Source: Nocardia anocheti (lineage in GTDB: Bacteria > Actinomycetota > Actinomycetes > Mycobacteriales > Mycobacteriaceae). From it: DNA of 64,000 bases. Made by a program: the position numbers and the translations under genes. The DNA lies in contig NZ_JAQQFV010000005.1 of assembly GCF_029675105.1 (NCBI RefSeq), positions 496,001-560,000 on the forward strand. The letters are read 5' to 3'. Shown piece after piece: positions 52,410 to 60,103 of the stretch; position 1 is the stretch's first letter; each line of letters opens with the position of its first letter. Under the pieces are notes generated by a model. The model worked only from the letters and a program-made list of their open reading frames with translations, was not told where the DNA came from and did not search any database.

Positions 52410-53036
52410 ATGAACGGCCTTGTCGTAGCGCTGGTCGGTGCGTTGCTGTGCTTCTACGGGATCCGTTCGGTGCACCTCGGGGTGATCGCCGTCGGCTTCG
52501 GCCTGGGCTGGATGATCGCCGACCTGTTCAACGCCTCGTTCGCCTGGCTGTTGCTGATCGGATTGATCGGCGCGGTGTCGTCGTGGGTGGTGACCTCGCT
52601 GGTCTTCCGCTTCGCCTCGTATTTCATCGGTGGGCTCACCGGCGCGATGGTCGGCGCGAAGCTGGCCACCGTGCTGCAACCCGGCGAGAGCCGCAATGTC
52701 GCGATGAGTCTGATCGTCATCCTGGCCATCGGCGTCGCGGGCGCGTTCCTGGCCGAGAAGTTCCGCGCGCGGGCCCTGCTGTGGCTCACCTCGATCGGCG
52801 GCGCGAGCATGATGCTCAGCGGGATCGGCCGGATGAGCGATTCGCTGGAATTCCTGCGCCACCCCGAGAACGGCTGGCAGCAGATCGGCTCCACCCTGGC
52901 CTGGATCGCGCTGTCGGCGGCGGGCTGGATCACCCAGCGGCACCTGTTCGCCGAGAAGCTGGGCATCCAGCATCTGGTCGGTGACGAGCAGCGCGAGGAC
53001 CCCTCGGCCCGCAACGGCGGCTGGCCCAACGGCTGA
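52410..53036 (+). CDS. Multi-pass membrane protein (DUF4203/TM7S3-like)
   Basis: This 208-residue protein has six to seven hydrophobic helices: LVVALVGALLCFYGIRSVHLGVIAVGFGLGWMIADLF, WLLLIGLIGAVSSWVVTSLVFRF, ASYFIGGLTGAMVGAKLA, AMSLIVILAIGVAGAFLAEKF, ALLWLTSIGGASMMLSGIG and STLAWIALSAAGWITQRHLF. Repeated glycines in the helices suggest tight packing, as in DUF4203-type proteins. The C-terminal 20 residues are polar. GGGAG precedes the ATG. Function unknown. Confidence 0.75.
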   Translation: MNGLVVALVGALLCFYGIRSVHLGVIAVGFGLGWMIADLFNASFAWLLLIGLIGAVSSWVVTSLVFRFASYFIGGLTGAMVGAKLATVLQPGESRNVAMSLIVILAIGVAGAFLAEKFRARALLWLTSIGGASMMLSGIGRMSDSLEFLRHPENGWQQIGSTLAWIALSAAGWITQRHLFAEKLGIQHLVGDEQREDPSARNGGWPNG

Positions 53037-53063
53037 CGGCGGCGACCCCTCGCCGCCGCCGTC

Positions 53064-54704
53064 TCACCGCAGCGCCGCCAGCCCGCGCCGGTCGATCTTG
53101 CCGGTCGGCGTGCGCGGCAGGTCCTCGACGAAGATCACCTCACGCGGCGCCTTGAACCGAGCCAGATGGGTCTTCACGTATTCGCGCACCGCCTCGGCGT
53201 CGAGCTCGGTGGCCACGACGAAGGCCGCCAGCCGCTGCCCGAACTCCTCGTCCGGGACGCCGATCACCGCGGCCTCGGTGATCGCCGGATGCCGGTAGAG
53301 CAGGTCTTCCACCTCGCCCGGGAAGACGTTCTCGCCGCCGGAGACGATCATGTCGTCGTCGCGGCCATCGATGAAAAGCCTGCCCGCGGCGTCGAAATGG
53401 CCGAGATCACCGGTGCTCATCAGGCCGCCGCGCACCTGCTTGGACCCGCCGCCGGAGTAGCCGTGGAAGGCGATGCTGTTGCCGACGTGGACCGTGCCGA
53501 CCACGCCGGGTTCGCTGATCCTGGTGCCGTCCTCGGCGTAGAGGGCGACGGTGATGCCGACCGGTGCCTTGCCGACCGTGCCCGGCGCGGCCACCCAGTC
53601 CGCCGGAGTCGCGATGGTGGCGGTGCCGGTCTCGGTGCAGCCGTAGAAGTTGTAGAGCACCGGACCGAACGCCTCGATCGCCCGGGTCCCCAGGGCCGAG
53701 GGCAGCGCGGCGCCCGCCGTGAAGACGATGCGCAGGGCGGTGGTGTCGGCGGCGGCGATGGCCTCGGGGCCGAGGTCGAGGAGGCGGCGCAGCATGGTCG
53801 GCACGAGCACGACCATGTCGGCGTGGTGTTCGGCGAGCTGGGCCAGCGCCCTGGCCGCATCGAACCTGCCGTGCAGGACCACGGTCGACCCGAGATTCAG
53901 GGCGAGGATGAACTGCGACAGGGCGGTGCCGTGGAACAGTGGCGCGCACAGCAGGACGGTCCGACATCGTCGCAGCGGTACCCGGTCGACGAATTGCGCT
54001 CCAGCCAAGGGTGATTCGACGCGGCGGGGTGCGCCCTTCGGGGTTCCGGTGGTGCCGCCGGTGAGCAGGACGAATCCGCCTTGGCGGGTGGGATCGGCGA
54101 GTCGTGGTGCGGGGCGGGAGTACTCGTGCGCGGCGTCGACTCGGATGGCGGCCGTGAGAGAGTCTGCCGTGGAGGAGGTTTCGTCCAGGTCGGCGGTGCC
54201 CCTGAGCATCGTGATCCCGTCGGGCACATCGCCCGCGTGCGCGGACAGGCTCGGGTCGAGGACGAGTGCGCTCACCTGTTCGCGGACCAGCACGTCCCGC
54301 AACTGCGCCGCGCCGAACCCGGTGTTCAGCAGGACCAGCCTGCTCCCGAGTTTGGCGGCGGCGGCCATGGTTTCGACCAACAGCAGCCCGTCGGGGGCGA
54401 GCACACCGACGGTGTCGGCGGCGCGGAGCCCCTCGGCGTGCCAGCGCGCGGCCAGGGCATCGGTGCGCTGGTCGAGCTGTCGATAGGTGAGTCGGGTGGT
54501 CCCGTCGACGAGCGCGACGCGATGCGGGACCTGTCGCGCGGAGGTCCGGATGCCCCCGGCGATCGGGCCGAGCGCGCGCATGGTTTGTGCGGTGCGCGCG
54601 GTCCGCGCCGGGCGACGCAGGTCGACGAGCCCGGCGCGCTGCATGACGGCGAGCTGCCGTGCGGCCGTGCGGAATCGGCGTACGGCGTTCATCGCGACAT
54701 CCAC
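53064..54704 (-). CDS. Acyl-CoA synthetase / AMP-dependent ligase (FadD-like)
   Basis: This 546-residue ANL-superfamily ligase activates a fatty or aromatic acid with ATP, then CoA. The AMP-binding P-loop LLTGGTTGTPKGAP is at ~222-235, YNFYGCTETG (A5) at ~350, the A7/A8 motifs STGDLGHFDAAGRLFIDGRDDDMIVSGGENVFPGEVED at ~430-470, and the catalytic lysine in TPTGKIDRRGL at the C-terminus. The N-terminal 50 residues are Arg-rich and unusual. The start is GTG at 54704; ATG 54692 is equally possible. It follows the secreted lipase by 16 bp on the same strand, so one gene releases fatty acids and the next activates them. Confidence 0.92.
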   Translation of the reverse strand: MDVAMNAVRRFRTAARQLAVMQRAGLVDLRRPARTARTAQTMRALGPIAGGIRTSARQVPHRVALVDGTTRLTYRQLDQRTDALAARWHAEGLRAADTVGVLAPDGLLLVETMAAAAKLGSRLVLLNTGFGAAQLRDVLVREQVSALVLDPSLSAHAGDVPDGITMLRGTADLDETSSTADSLTAAIRVDAAHEYSRPAPRLADPTRQGGFVLLTGGTTGTPKGAPRRVESPLAGAQFVDRVPLRRCRTVLLCAPLFHGTALSQFILALNLGSTVVLHGRFDAARALAQLAEHHADMVVLVPTMLRRLLDLGPEAIAAADTTALRIVFTAGAALPSALGTRAIEAFGPVLYNFYGCTETGTATIATPADWVAAPGTVGKAPVGITVALYAEDGTRISEPGVVGTVHVGNSIAFHGYSGGGSKQVRGGLMSTGDLGHFDAAGRLFIDGRDDDMIVSGGENVFPGEVEDLLYRHPAITEAAVIGVPDEEFGQRLAAFVVATELDAEAVREYVKTHLARFKAPREVIFVEDLPRTPTGKIDRRGLAALR

Positions 54705-54720
54705 TGGGACGCGGCGGCGG

Positions 54721-55998
54721 TCAGCATACCCGCGGCCCCGGGTCCGCTCCGGCGGTCACCGCGAGCAACCACGCCACCGTGCCCAGCTCGGGGACGATCT
54801 CGGCGCTGATGTGCTCCGACATCGGCACCCGGAACATCCGCAGGTTCACCCCGCGCGCGCAGTACCCGGCCACGATGTCGTCGATGGCCAGCTCGGCGGG
54901 CAGCAGTTGGTCGGTGGTGGAATGCCACATGAGCAGGGGGATGTCCGGGGTGTTCTCCGGGCGTCCGAGACTGGCCGCCGTCAAGCCGGGCCGGGCGGCT
55001 TCGAGCGCCGCTTCGGGGTCGGTCAGATAGTCGGTGACCGGACGTGGGAAGGCGGTGGCGACGGCGGTGTAGAGACAGCGTTCGCGCAGGTCCGCGGCGA
55101 CCTGCTTGCCCTCCGGCGTGAGATATCGCTGCAGCGCCCGCTCGAAATCCGGGTACTCGCGGGCCAGGCCGAGAACCGCCAGCCAGCCGGTGAAATTGGC
55201 CTGCGGCTGCTGGCCCGAGATGGCGAACGGCGCGATGGCCACCTTGTCACCGGGGACACCGCCCTGCGCGCTGCCCCGGATCTCGAGTTCCGGCGCGTAG
55301 TGCTGGCGCTGCTCGGCCGCCGACGCCGAGGAATTGCCACCACCGGAATAGCCCCACAAACCCACCGGCGACGCCGCCAGCCCGAGCCCGGCGCGCTGGG
55401 CCGCGCGGATGCCGTCGAGCACCATCCGGCCCTCGCTCGGCGACATGATGGTGTTGTTCTTGCCGTCGAAATCGGTGACCACCACGGCCGCGCCCGCCGC
55501 GAGGAACTGGCCGATCAGCGCGATCTCCTTCTGGATTCCGGCGCGCAGCGTGTAGGACGGATTGCACTGCTGACCGAGGCTGTCGATCGCCTCCTGATAC
55601 GAGATCAGCGGGCGCGCACCGGGGCCCAGCCACGGGATGCCCGGCATGAGCACGGTGGTGGCGGTGGCGATCGGGGTGTCGTGGGCGTCGGTGCTGCGCA
55701 GCAGGAGCTGGGTGGTGTGCACCGGGACGGGGAGGCCGAGCGCGTAGGTCTGCACGACGCGGCTGCGGATCACGTCGCCGTTGGCGTAGGCGGAGAAATC
55801 GTCGGGGTCGGCGTACCAGGGGTCGTGCTGGGGTGTCGGGATCGGGACGACGGCGGGATAGACCTGCGCCTCGTTCGGCAGCGGTGGGAGCGGGAAGTCC
55901 TCGGCTCCGGCGGGTGCGGCCGCGACGACCACGGTCGCGAGCAGGGGGAGGGCGCGCGCGAACCGGCGCGTTCGGGGGGTGGCCGTGCGGCGCTGCAT
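54721..55998 (-). CDS. Secreted lipase, LIP family (PF03583 type)
   Basis: This 425-residue protein has a twin-arginine-rich signal peptide (MQRRTATPRTRRFARALPLLATVVVAAAPAGA, ~32 residues). The secretory-lipase domain follows: VVQTYALGLPVPVHTTQLLLRSTDA, YQEAIDSLGQQCNPSYTLRAG, VVTDFDGKNN, the nucleophile elbow GLWGYSGGGNSS, MWHSTTDQLLP (acid) and a late MSEHISAE with the catalytic His. AAGGAGA precedes the ATG. It is divergent from a TetR gene with an inverted repeat between, and in tandem with the acyl-CoA ligase. Probably a repressible fatty-acid scavenging operon. Paralogue of 15432-16778. Confidence 0.9.
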   Translation of the reverse strand: MQRRTATPRTRRFARALPLLATVVVAAAPAGAEDFPLPPLPNEAQVYPAVVPIPTPQHDPWYADPDDFSAYANGDVIRSRVVQTYALGLPVPVHTTQLLLRSTDAHDTPIATATTVLMPGIPWLGPGARPLISYQEAIDSLGQQCNPSYTLRAGIQKEIALIGQFLAAGAAVVVTDFDGKNNTIMSPSEGRMVLDGIRAAQRAGLGLAASPVGLWGYSGGGNSSASAAEQRQHYAPELEIRGSAQGGVPGDKVAIAPFAISGQQPQANFTGWLAVLGLAREYPDFERALQRYLTPEGKQVAADLRERCLYTAVATAFPRPVTDYLTDPEAALEAARPGLTAASLGRPENTPDIPLLMWHSTTDQLLPAELAIDDIVAGYCARGVNLRMFRVPMSEHISAEIVPELGTVAWLLAVTAGADPGPRVC

Positions 55999-56046
55999 GG
56001 CATCTCCTTCGGTAGGTGATGCCGATTACAGCACGGAGTCTTGTTG

Positions 56047-56066
56047 AGAACAAGAGTCCTTGTTCT
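56047..56066. promoter_or_regulatory. Perfect 8-4-8 inverted repeat, probable TetR operator
   Basis: AGAACAAG (56047-56054) and CTTGTTCT (56059-56066) flank AGTC. A second overlapping repeat, CTTGTT-GAG-AACAAG, starts at 56040. It lies in the 95-bp divergent region between the lipase and its TetR gene. The AAC/GTT-type arms resemble lipid-responsive TetR (KstR-like) sites. Confidence 0.75.
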
Positions 56067-56093
56067 ATTTGGGTGATCGGTAGGCTGAGCTGC

Positions 56094-56762
56094 GTGACGT
56101 CCACCGACAAGAGCCCCGTCCGCCCGCGGCGCATCCAGGGACTGGACGCCGAGCAGCGGCGTGCGCGCAGGCGCGAGCAGATCCTGGCGGCCGCGTTCGA
56201 CCTGATCGCCGCCGAGGGGTATGTCAATACGGCGATCGAACAGATCTGCCAGACCGCCTTCGTCGGCAACAAGGCGTTCTACGAACTGTTCGACAGCAAG
56301 GAAGCCTGCTATCTGGCCCTGCTCCAGCAGCAGAGCGAACGCGCCCAGGACATGGTCGCCGCCGCGCTGGCCGAGGCCACCGGCGACCGCGACGCCGTTG
56401 TCGCCGCCGTCATCGGCGCCTTCGCCCACTCCCTCGTCGACGACCCCCGCGTGGCCCGGGTGACCTTCGGCGAAGCCAGCGGCATCTCCGCCAAGGTCGA
56501 ACAGCAACGCCGCACCAACCGCCGCTGGGCCGCCCAGTTCCTCGAAACCCTCTGGCGCACAAACGGATTCGTCCCCGACGCCGACCTCCCCCACCTGCAC
56601 GCCATCGCGGTCTCCACCATCGGCGGCCTCTTCGACACCATCGCCGACTGGCTCCACACCGAAGCGGGCGCCACCGGCGACATCGACACCCTGATCCGCG
56701 ACCTCACGGCCTTCGCCGACATCGTCCACCGGGGCCTGTCCGCCGCTTATCCGCCGTCCTGA
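56094..56762 (+). CDS. TetR-family regulator of the lipase operon
   Basis: This 222-residue protein has its helix-turn-helix at ~25-75: RREQILAAAFDLIAAEGYVNTAIEQICQTAFVGNKAFYELFDSKEACYLAL. A helical ligand domain follows with SLVDDPRVARVTFGEASGIS. GTG at 56094 was chosen because upstream codons read poorly; its ribosome site is weak. The gene may be leaderless from the strong operator region. It is divergent from the secreted lipase and acyl-CoA ligase, which it probably represses until a fatty acid or acyl-CoA binds. Confidence 0.85.
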   Translation: MTSTDKSPVRPRRIQGLDAEQRRARRREQILAAAFDLIAAEGYVNTAIEQICQTAFVGNKAFYELFDSKEACYLALLQQQSERAQDMVAAALAEATGDRDAVVAAVIGAFAHSLVDDPRVARVTFGEASGISAKVEQQRRTNRRWAAQFLETLWRTNGFVPDADLPHLHAIAVSTIGGLFDTIADWLHTEAGATGDIDTLIRDLTAFADIVHRGLSAAYPPS

Positions 56763-56770
56763 AGGGTGCT

Positions 56771-57565
56771 CTAGTGGGCGAGTGCCAACCAACCCGGACC
56801 TGTGAGCAAGGACGCCGCTCGGGCGCGTACCAGGGATATCTGTTGCTCCCCACCTTCGAATGTCGACGGCCTTGTGGAGCGCTGTAGGTGGTGCTTTCGA
56901 TAGCGCAGTGTTGGGACATCGAGAACGATGGCGGGCGCGAGTGCAGAGGCTGACATGAGTAGAGCGGTGTCCTCCATTCCACGCATCGCTGCCCATCCCC
57001 CGGCGGCGAGCAGCAGGTCACGACGCCACATCACCCCAGCGGGATGGACAGGCAACCGATAGGTGTCCGTGAGGGTGATCCAAGCTTCGAGTAGTTCGCC
57101 ACGACCTATCAGACCGGGCGGTAGATCATCAGGGCAGAAACGCAATTCGCCTGAACTGAGTAGGTCGCGGGCGCGGCCGACGGCGAAGCCTGCCATGGGG
57201 TTCGCTTCAAGCGCAGCCGATAGATCAGTCAGAGCGTTGGGCTCCAGTTCGTCGTCAGCGTCGAGATTCTGGATGAGTGGTGCGGCGATCCGACCGAGTG
57301 CCACGTTGCGGGTGATCGCCGGACCCTCCCGTGTCCCGTTGAATGCGAGGTGAAGTCGGGGGTCGTCAGTAGCCCCGCAGTTGATCAGCGCGGCGGGAAT
57401 CTCCGGGGTGCGGAGGCCATCTGCCTGAACGAACCACGACCAGTCGGTATGTGTTTGAGCACACAGCGATTGCCACGCGGCGGGTAGGTATCGGGCATAC
57501 CCGGCGTGTACCGCCGTCAGCACCGCGATCTCCACGAAATGACAGTTTGCCATGTCGACGGACAT
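56771..57565 (-). CDS. Family 2 (GT-A) glycosyltransferase-like protein
   Basis: This 264-residue cytoplasmic protein has a GT-A fold: EIAVLTAVHAGYARYLPAAWQSLCAQTHTDWSWFVQADG, REGPAITRNVALGRIAAPLIQNLDADDELEPNAL (the DxDD nucleotide-sugar motif), and MWRRDLLLAAGGWAAMRGMEDTALLMSA (acceptor region with ED). It would transfer a sugar from an NDP-sugar; donor and acceptor are unknown. GC and codon use are lower than average, as in the following tandem paralogue, so this patch may have been acquired. ATG 57553 is an alternative start. The TetR gene converges with an 8-bp gap. Confidence 0.8.
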   Translation of the reverse strand: MSVDMANCHFVEIAVLTAVHAGYARYLPAAWQSLCAQTHTDWSWFVQADGLRTPEIPAALINCGATDDPRLHLAFNGTREGPAITRNVALGRIAAPLIQNLDADDELEPNALTDLSAALEANPMAGFAVGRARDLLSSGELRFCPDDLPPGLIGRGELLEAWITLTDTYRLPVHPAGVMWRRDLLLAAGGWAAMRGMEDTALLMSASALAPAIVLDVPTLRYRKHHLQRSTRPSTFEGGEQQISLVRARAASLLTGPGWLALAH

Positions 57566-57621
57566 GGAGTCTGCGACAATTGGGTGATATTCATCATTTC
57601 GATGATGCGGCAGGGGATCTC

Positions 57622-58842
57622 ATGGACCACGTACGAATCAGATTGAGGTTGGCGGGGCTGGTAGCGGCTAGTTCGCGTGACCAGGAGCGTGATTGTGAAC
57701 GGATTGCGATTCAACATATTGAGGAGAAGGCCGAGCCGCAGTTCAATGTGGTCTCAGCAGATTTCTATCGTGATCCGTATCTGATATGTGCAGATCGATA
57801 TTGGTACTGGCGATTTATCGATGAGCCGACATTGGCTACGGCGCTGGCATGCGCGCGATGGATGGCTGAACATGTTGCCGCATACGTTCGTGAGTTGATC
57901 AGGGAAAAATGGGCGCTGGGCTATGCGTTCGTCACGCGAGACTCGATAGAATCGCTGAACGAGATCGCCGATGCGTCGAATGATTTCCTTGACTCCGGCG
58001 TGGACGGCTGTGACATGGCATATTTCGCGACTCTTTATCACGCCGGGAAGCTTCGGGCCAACGACCACTTCGATGAGCTCGCCGAGTTCCTCGACCGATC
58101 GCTTCTGGTGATCGCCGCAGGACCGCACCAGGAATCGCTACTGATCAAGGCATTGCGAGCTCTCGCTGCATTCGGGCGTCCAGGCGCTGATGTGGAGATG
58201 GCCCGGGAACTATTCGATGAGGTCTGGGACAGTTCGGGGAGGACCTTCGCGGTTGTGGATGTGGCTTTGCATGCACTCGACTCCAGTGCAGCGTTCGATG
58301 GACGGAGTGAACTTCTTCGTGAATGTGCAATCGAAGCGGTCGAAGCATACCCTCGTCGTGACATCCTGCACTTCCGGCTGGCGACAGGCTTGTGGTTGTG
58401 TGGCGAATACGATTCAGCGCTGCTCAATATCAATACTGCATTGCGGCTCCTGCCCGCCATCGGTGGCGGAGGGAGCCATACGCTCTTGCAAGAGCAATAC
58501 CGTGCCCGGCGCGAATCCATCGAGGTGGCCATCGTAAATGCACACAACGTCATTGCAATGCGTGAGAGTGTCGAACGTACCCAGGATGATCTTACTGAAT
58601 TGTCCAAGGCTACACGTGATCCATTGGTCAAGCTCGTCGGGGGTGCGATGAGCTTTGCTGTGAATGCAGCGTTCACTATCGTCGCGCTCTGTGTCAGTCA
58701 GCTCGGTTTTCTCCCCAGTGTGAGTAGTGGATGGGTCCTCGCTGTGCTCGGCTGTGGTCTGGTCCTGTTGATTTTGATGACAATTGGAGGGACGTGGACA
58801 ATCGCACGTCGGACGTCAAGACGCTTGCCGAGCGGCGAATAG
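57622..58842 (+). CDS. Helical-repeat protein with C-terminal two-TM anchor (copy 1, low GC)
   Basis: This 406-residue protein is of unknown family. The N-terminal 330 residues are helical. They include ERDCERIAIQHIEEKAEPQF, LICADRYWYWRFIDEPT, REKWALGYAFVTRDS, MAYFATLYHAGKLRAN and TPR-like HFRLATGLWLCGEYDSALLNINTAL. A coiled segment (ESIEVAIVNAHNVIAMRESVERTQDDL) leads to two TM helices (MSFAVNAAFTIVALCVSQLGFL and WVLAVLGCGLVLLILMTIGGTW). AGGGGA precedes the ATG. It is a tandem paralogue of the next gene but clearly lower in GC, suggesting separate origin by transfer. An intracellular membrane-tethered sensor or scaffold is plausible. Confidence 0.7.
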   Translation: MDHVRIRLRLAGLVAASSRDQERDCERIAIQHIEEKAEPQFNVVSADFYRDPYLICADRYWYWRFIDEPTLATALACARWMAEHVAAYVRELIREKWALGYAFVTRDSIESLNEIADASNDFLDSGVDGCDMAYFATLYHAGKLRANDHFDELAEFLDRSLLVIAAGPHQESLLIKALRALAAFGRPGADVEMARELFDEVWDSSGRTFAVVDVALHALDSSAAFDGRSELLRECAIEAVEAYPRRDILHFRLATGLWLCGEYDSALLNINTALRLLPAIGGGGSHTLLQEQYRARRESIEVAIVNAHNVIAMRESVERTQDDLTELSKATRDPLVKLVGGAMSFAVNAAFTIVALCVSQLGFLPSVSSGWVLAVLGCGLVLLILMTIGGTWTIARRTSRRLPSGE

Positions 58843-58888
58843 GTAGTGAGATTGATCATTCCGGTGTGGTGGCAGGCAGGGGACGTTC

Positions 58889-60099
58889 ATGGATCACGCG
58901 CTGATCGAGTCGACGCTGGGTGGGCTGGTCGCGGCGAATTCGCGGGTGTTGGAACGGGATTGCGAGCAGATCGCGTTGCAGTACCTCGCGCAGCAGGTGG
59001 AGCCGCAGTTCGATGTGGACTCGGCGGATTTCGACAGTGATCCGCATCTGATCTGCGCGGATCGGTACTGGAATCAGCGGTTCCGGGCGGAGCCGACCCT
59101 GCACACGGCCGTGCAGTGCGCGGGCTGGATGGCCGAGCACGTGGCGGCGGCGGTGCACGAGCCGATCCGGGAGAAGTGGGCGCTGGGGTACGCGTTCATC
59201 ACCCGGGATTCGGTGGAGTCGGGGGGGGAGATCGCGGACGCGACCGGTGACATCGTCGCGGCCGACGACAGTGGGTGCAACAAGGCGTATTTCGCGACGC
59301 TGTATCACGCCGGGAAGCTGCGGGCCGACTTCTACTTCGACGAACTCGCGCAGTTCCTCGACTCCTCACCACTGGCGATGGCGGCCGGGCCGCACCGGGA
59401 ATCGGTGCTGTTCACCGCCTTGCGTGCCTTCGCGGCTTTCGGCAGCCGGTGGGTCACCGATGAGCGCGCCCGGGAACTGTTCGACCGGGTCTGGAGTGAT
59501 GCCGATCGGACCTACGCGGCGGTGGATGTCGCGCTGAACGGGCTCGCCTACAGCGTGGAATTCGAGGGCCGCGACGAACTCCTGCGCGACCGGGCCACCG
59601 AAGCCGTCGCCGCCTATCCCGGCAGCCACATCCTGCACTTCCGTCTGGCGACCGGACAGTGGTGGTGCGGGGAATACGACGCCGCGCTGACCAGTATCGA
59701 CACCGCCATCCGGTTGCTGCCTGCCATCGGTGGTCGGGTGAGTCACGAGCTGTTGCAGGAGCAGTACCGAGCGCGGCGCGAGGCGATCGAGGTTGCCCGC
59801 GTGCATGCTCGGCAGGCGGCCGCAGCGCGGGAGAGTGCCGAACGCACCGAGAACGAGATCGCGAAACTGGCCGAGACGGTGCGGGGTTCGGTGGTCAAGG
59901 TGATCGAAGGAGTGTCGATCTTCGCCGCGATCATCGCCTTCGCCGTCGGCTCGCTCAACATCAGTCTCAACGGGGCGTTGTCGCTGGGGGACCGGTTGTG
60001 GATTCTCGCGGCGTTCGGGGAAGGTTGCTGCTGTTCGCGCTGCTGGTGGTGGGTGGGACGTGGACGATCGTGCACCGGTTGTCGCGTCGGTCGTCGTGA
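58889..60099 (+). pseudogene. Helical-repeat/two-TM paralogue (copy 2), C-terminal frameshift
   Basis: AGGGGA precedes the ATG at 58889. It aligns with copy 1 throughout: ERDCEQIALQYLAQQVEPQF, LICADRYWNQRFRAEPT, REKWALGYAFITRDS, KAYFATLYHAGKLRAD, HFRLATGQWWCGEYDAAL and RESAERTENEIAKLAE. In the second TM helix the frame breaks near 60023. One missing base would restore AAFGEG then LLLFALLVVGGTWTIVHRL and a stop at 60097-60099, matching copy 1 (GGTWTI). As written, the protein instead reads through into Cys/Trp-rich sequence to 60259. Either a pseudogene or a base miscall; GC is high and native. Confidence 0.75.
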
Positions 60100-60103
60100 G
60101 GGG

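Noticed and set aside
57592..57607. CATCAT-TTCG-ATGATG hairpin before the low-GC paralogue
   Set aside because: A 6-bp repeat in a short AT-rich region is weak evidence; not called as an operator.
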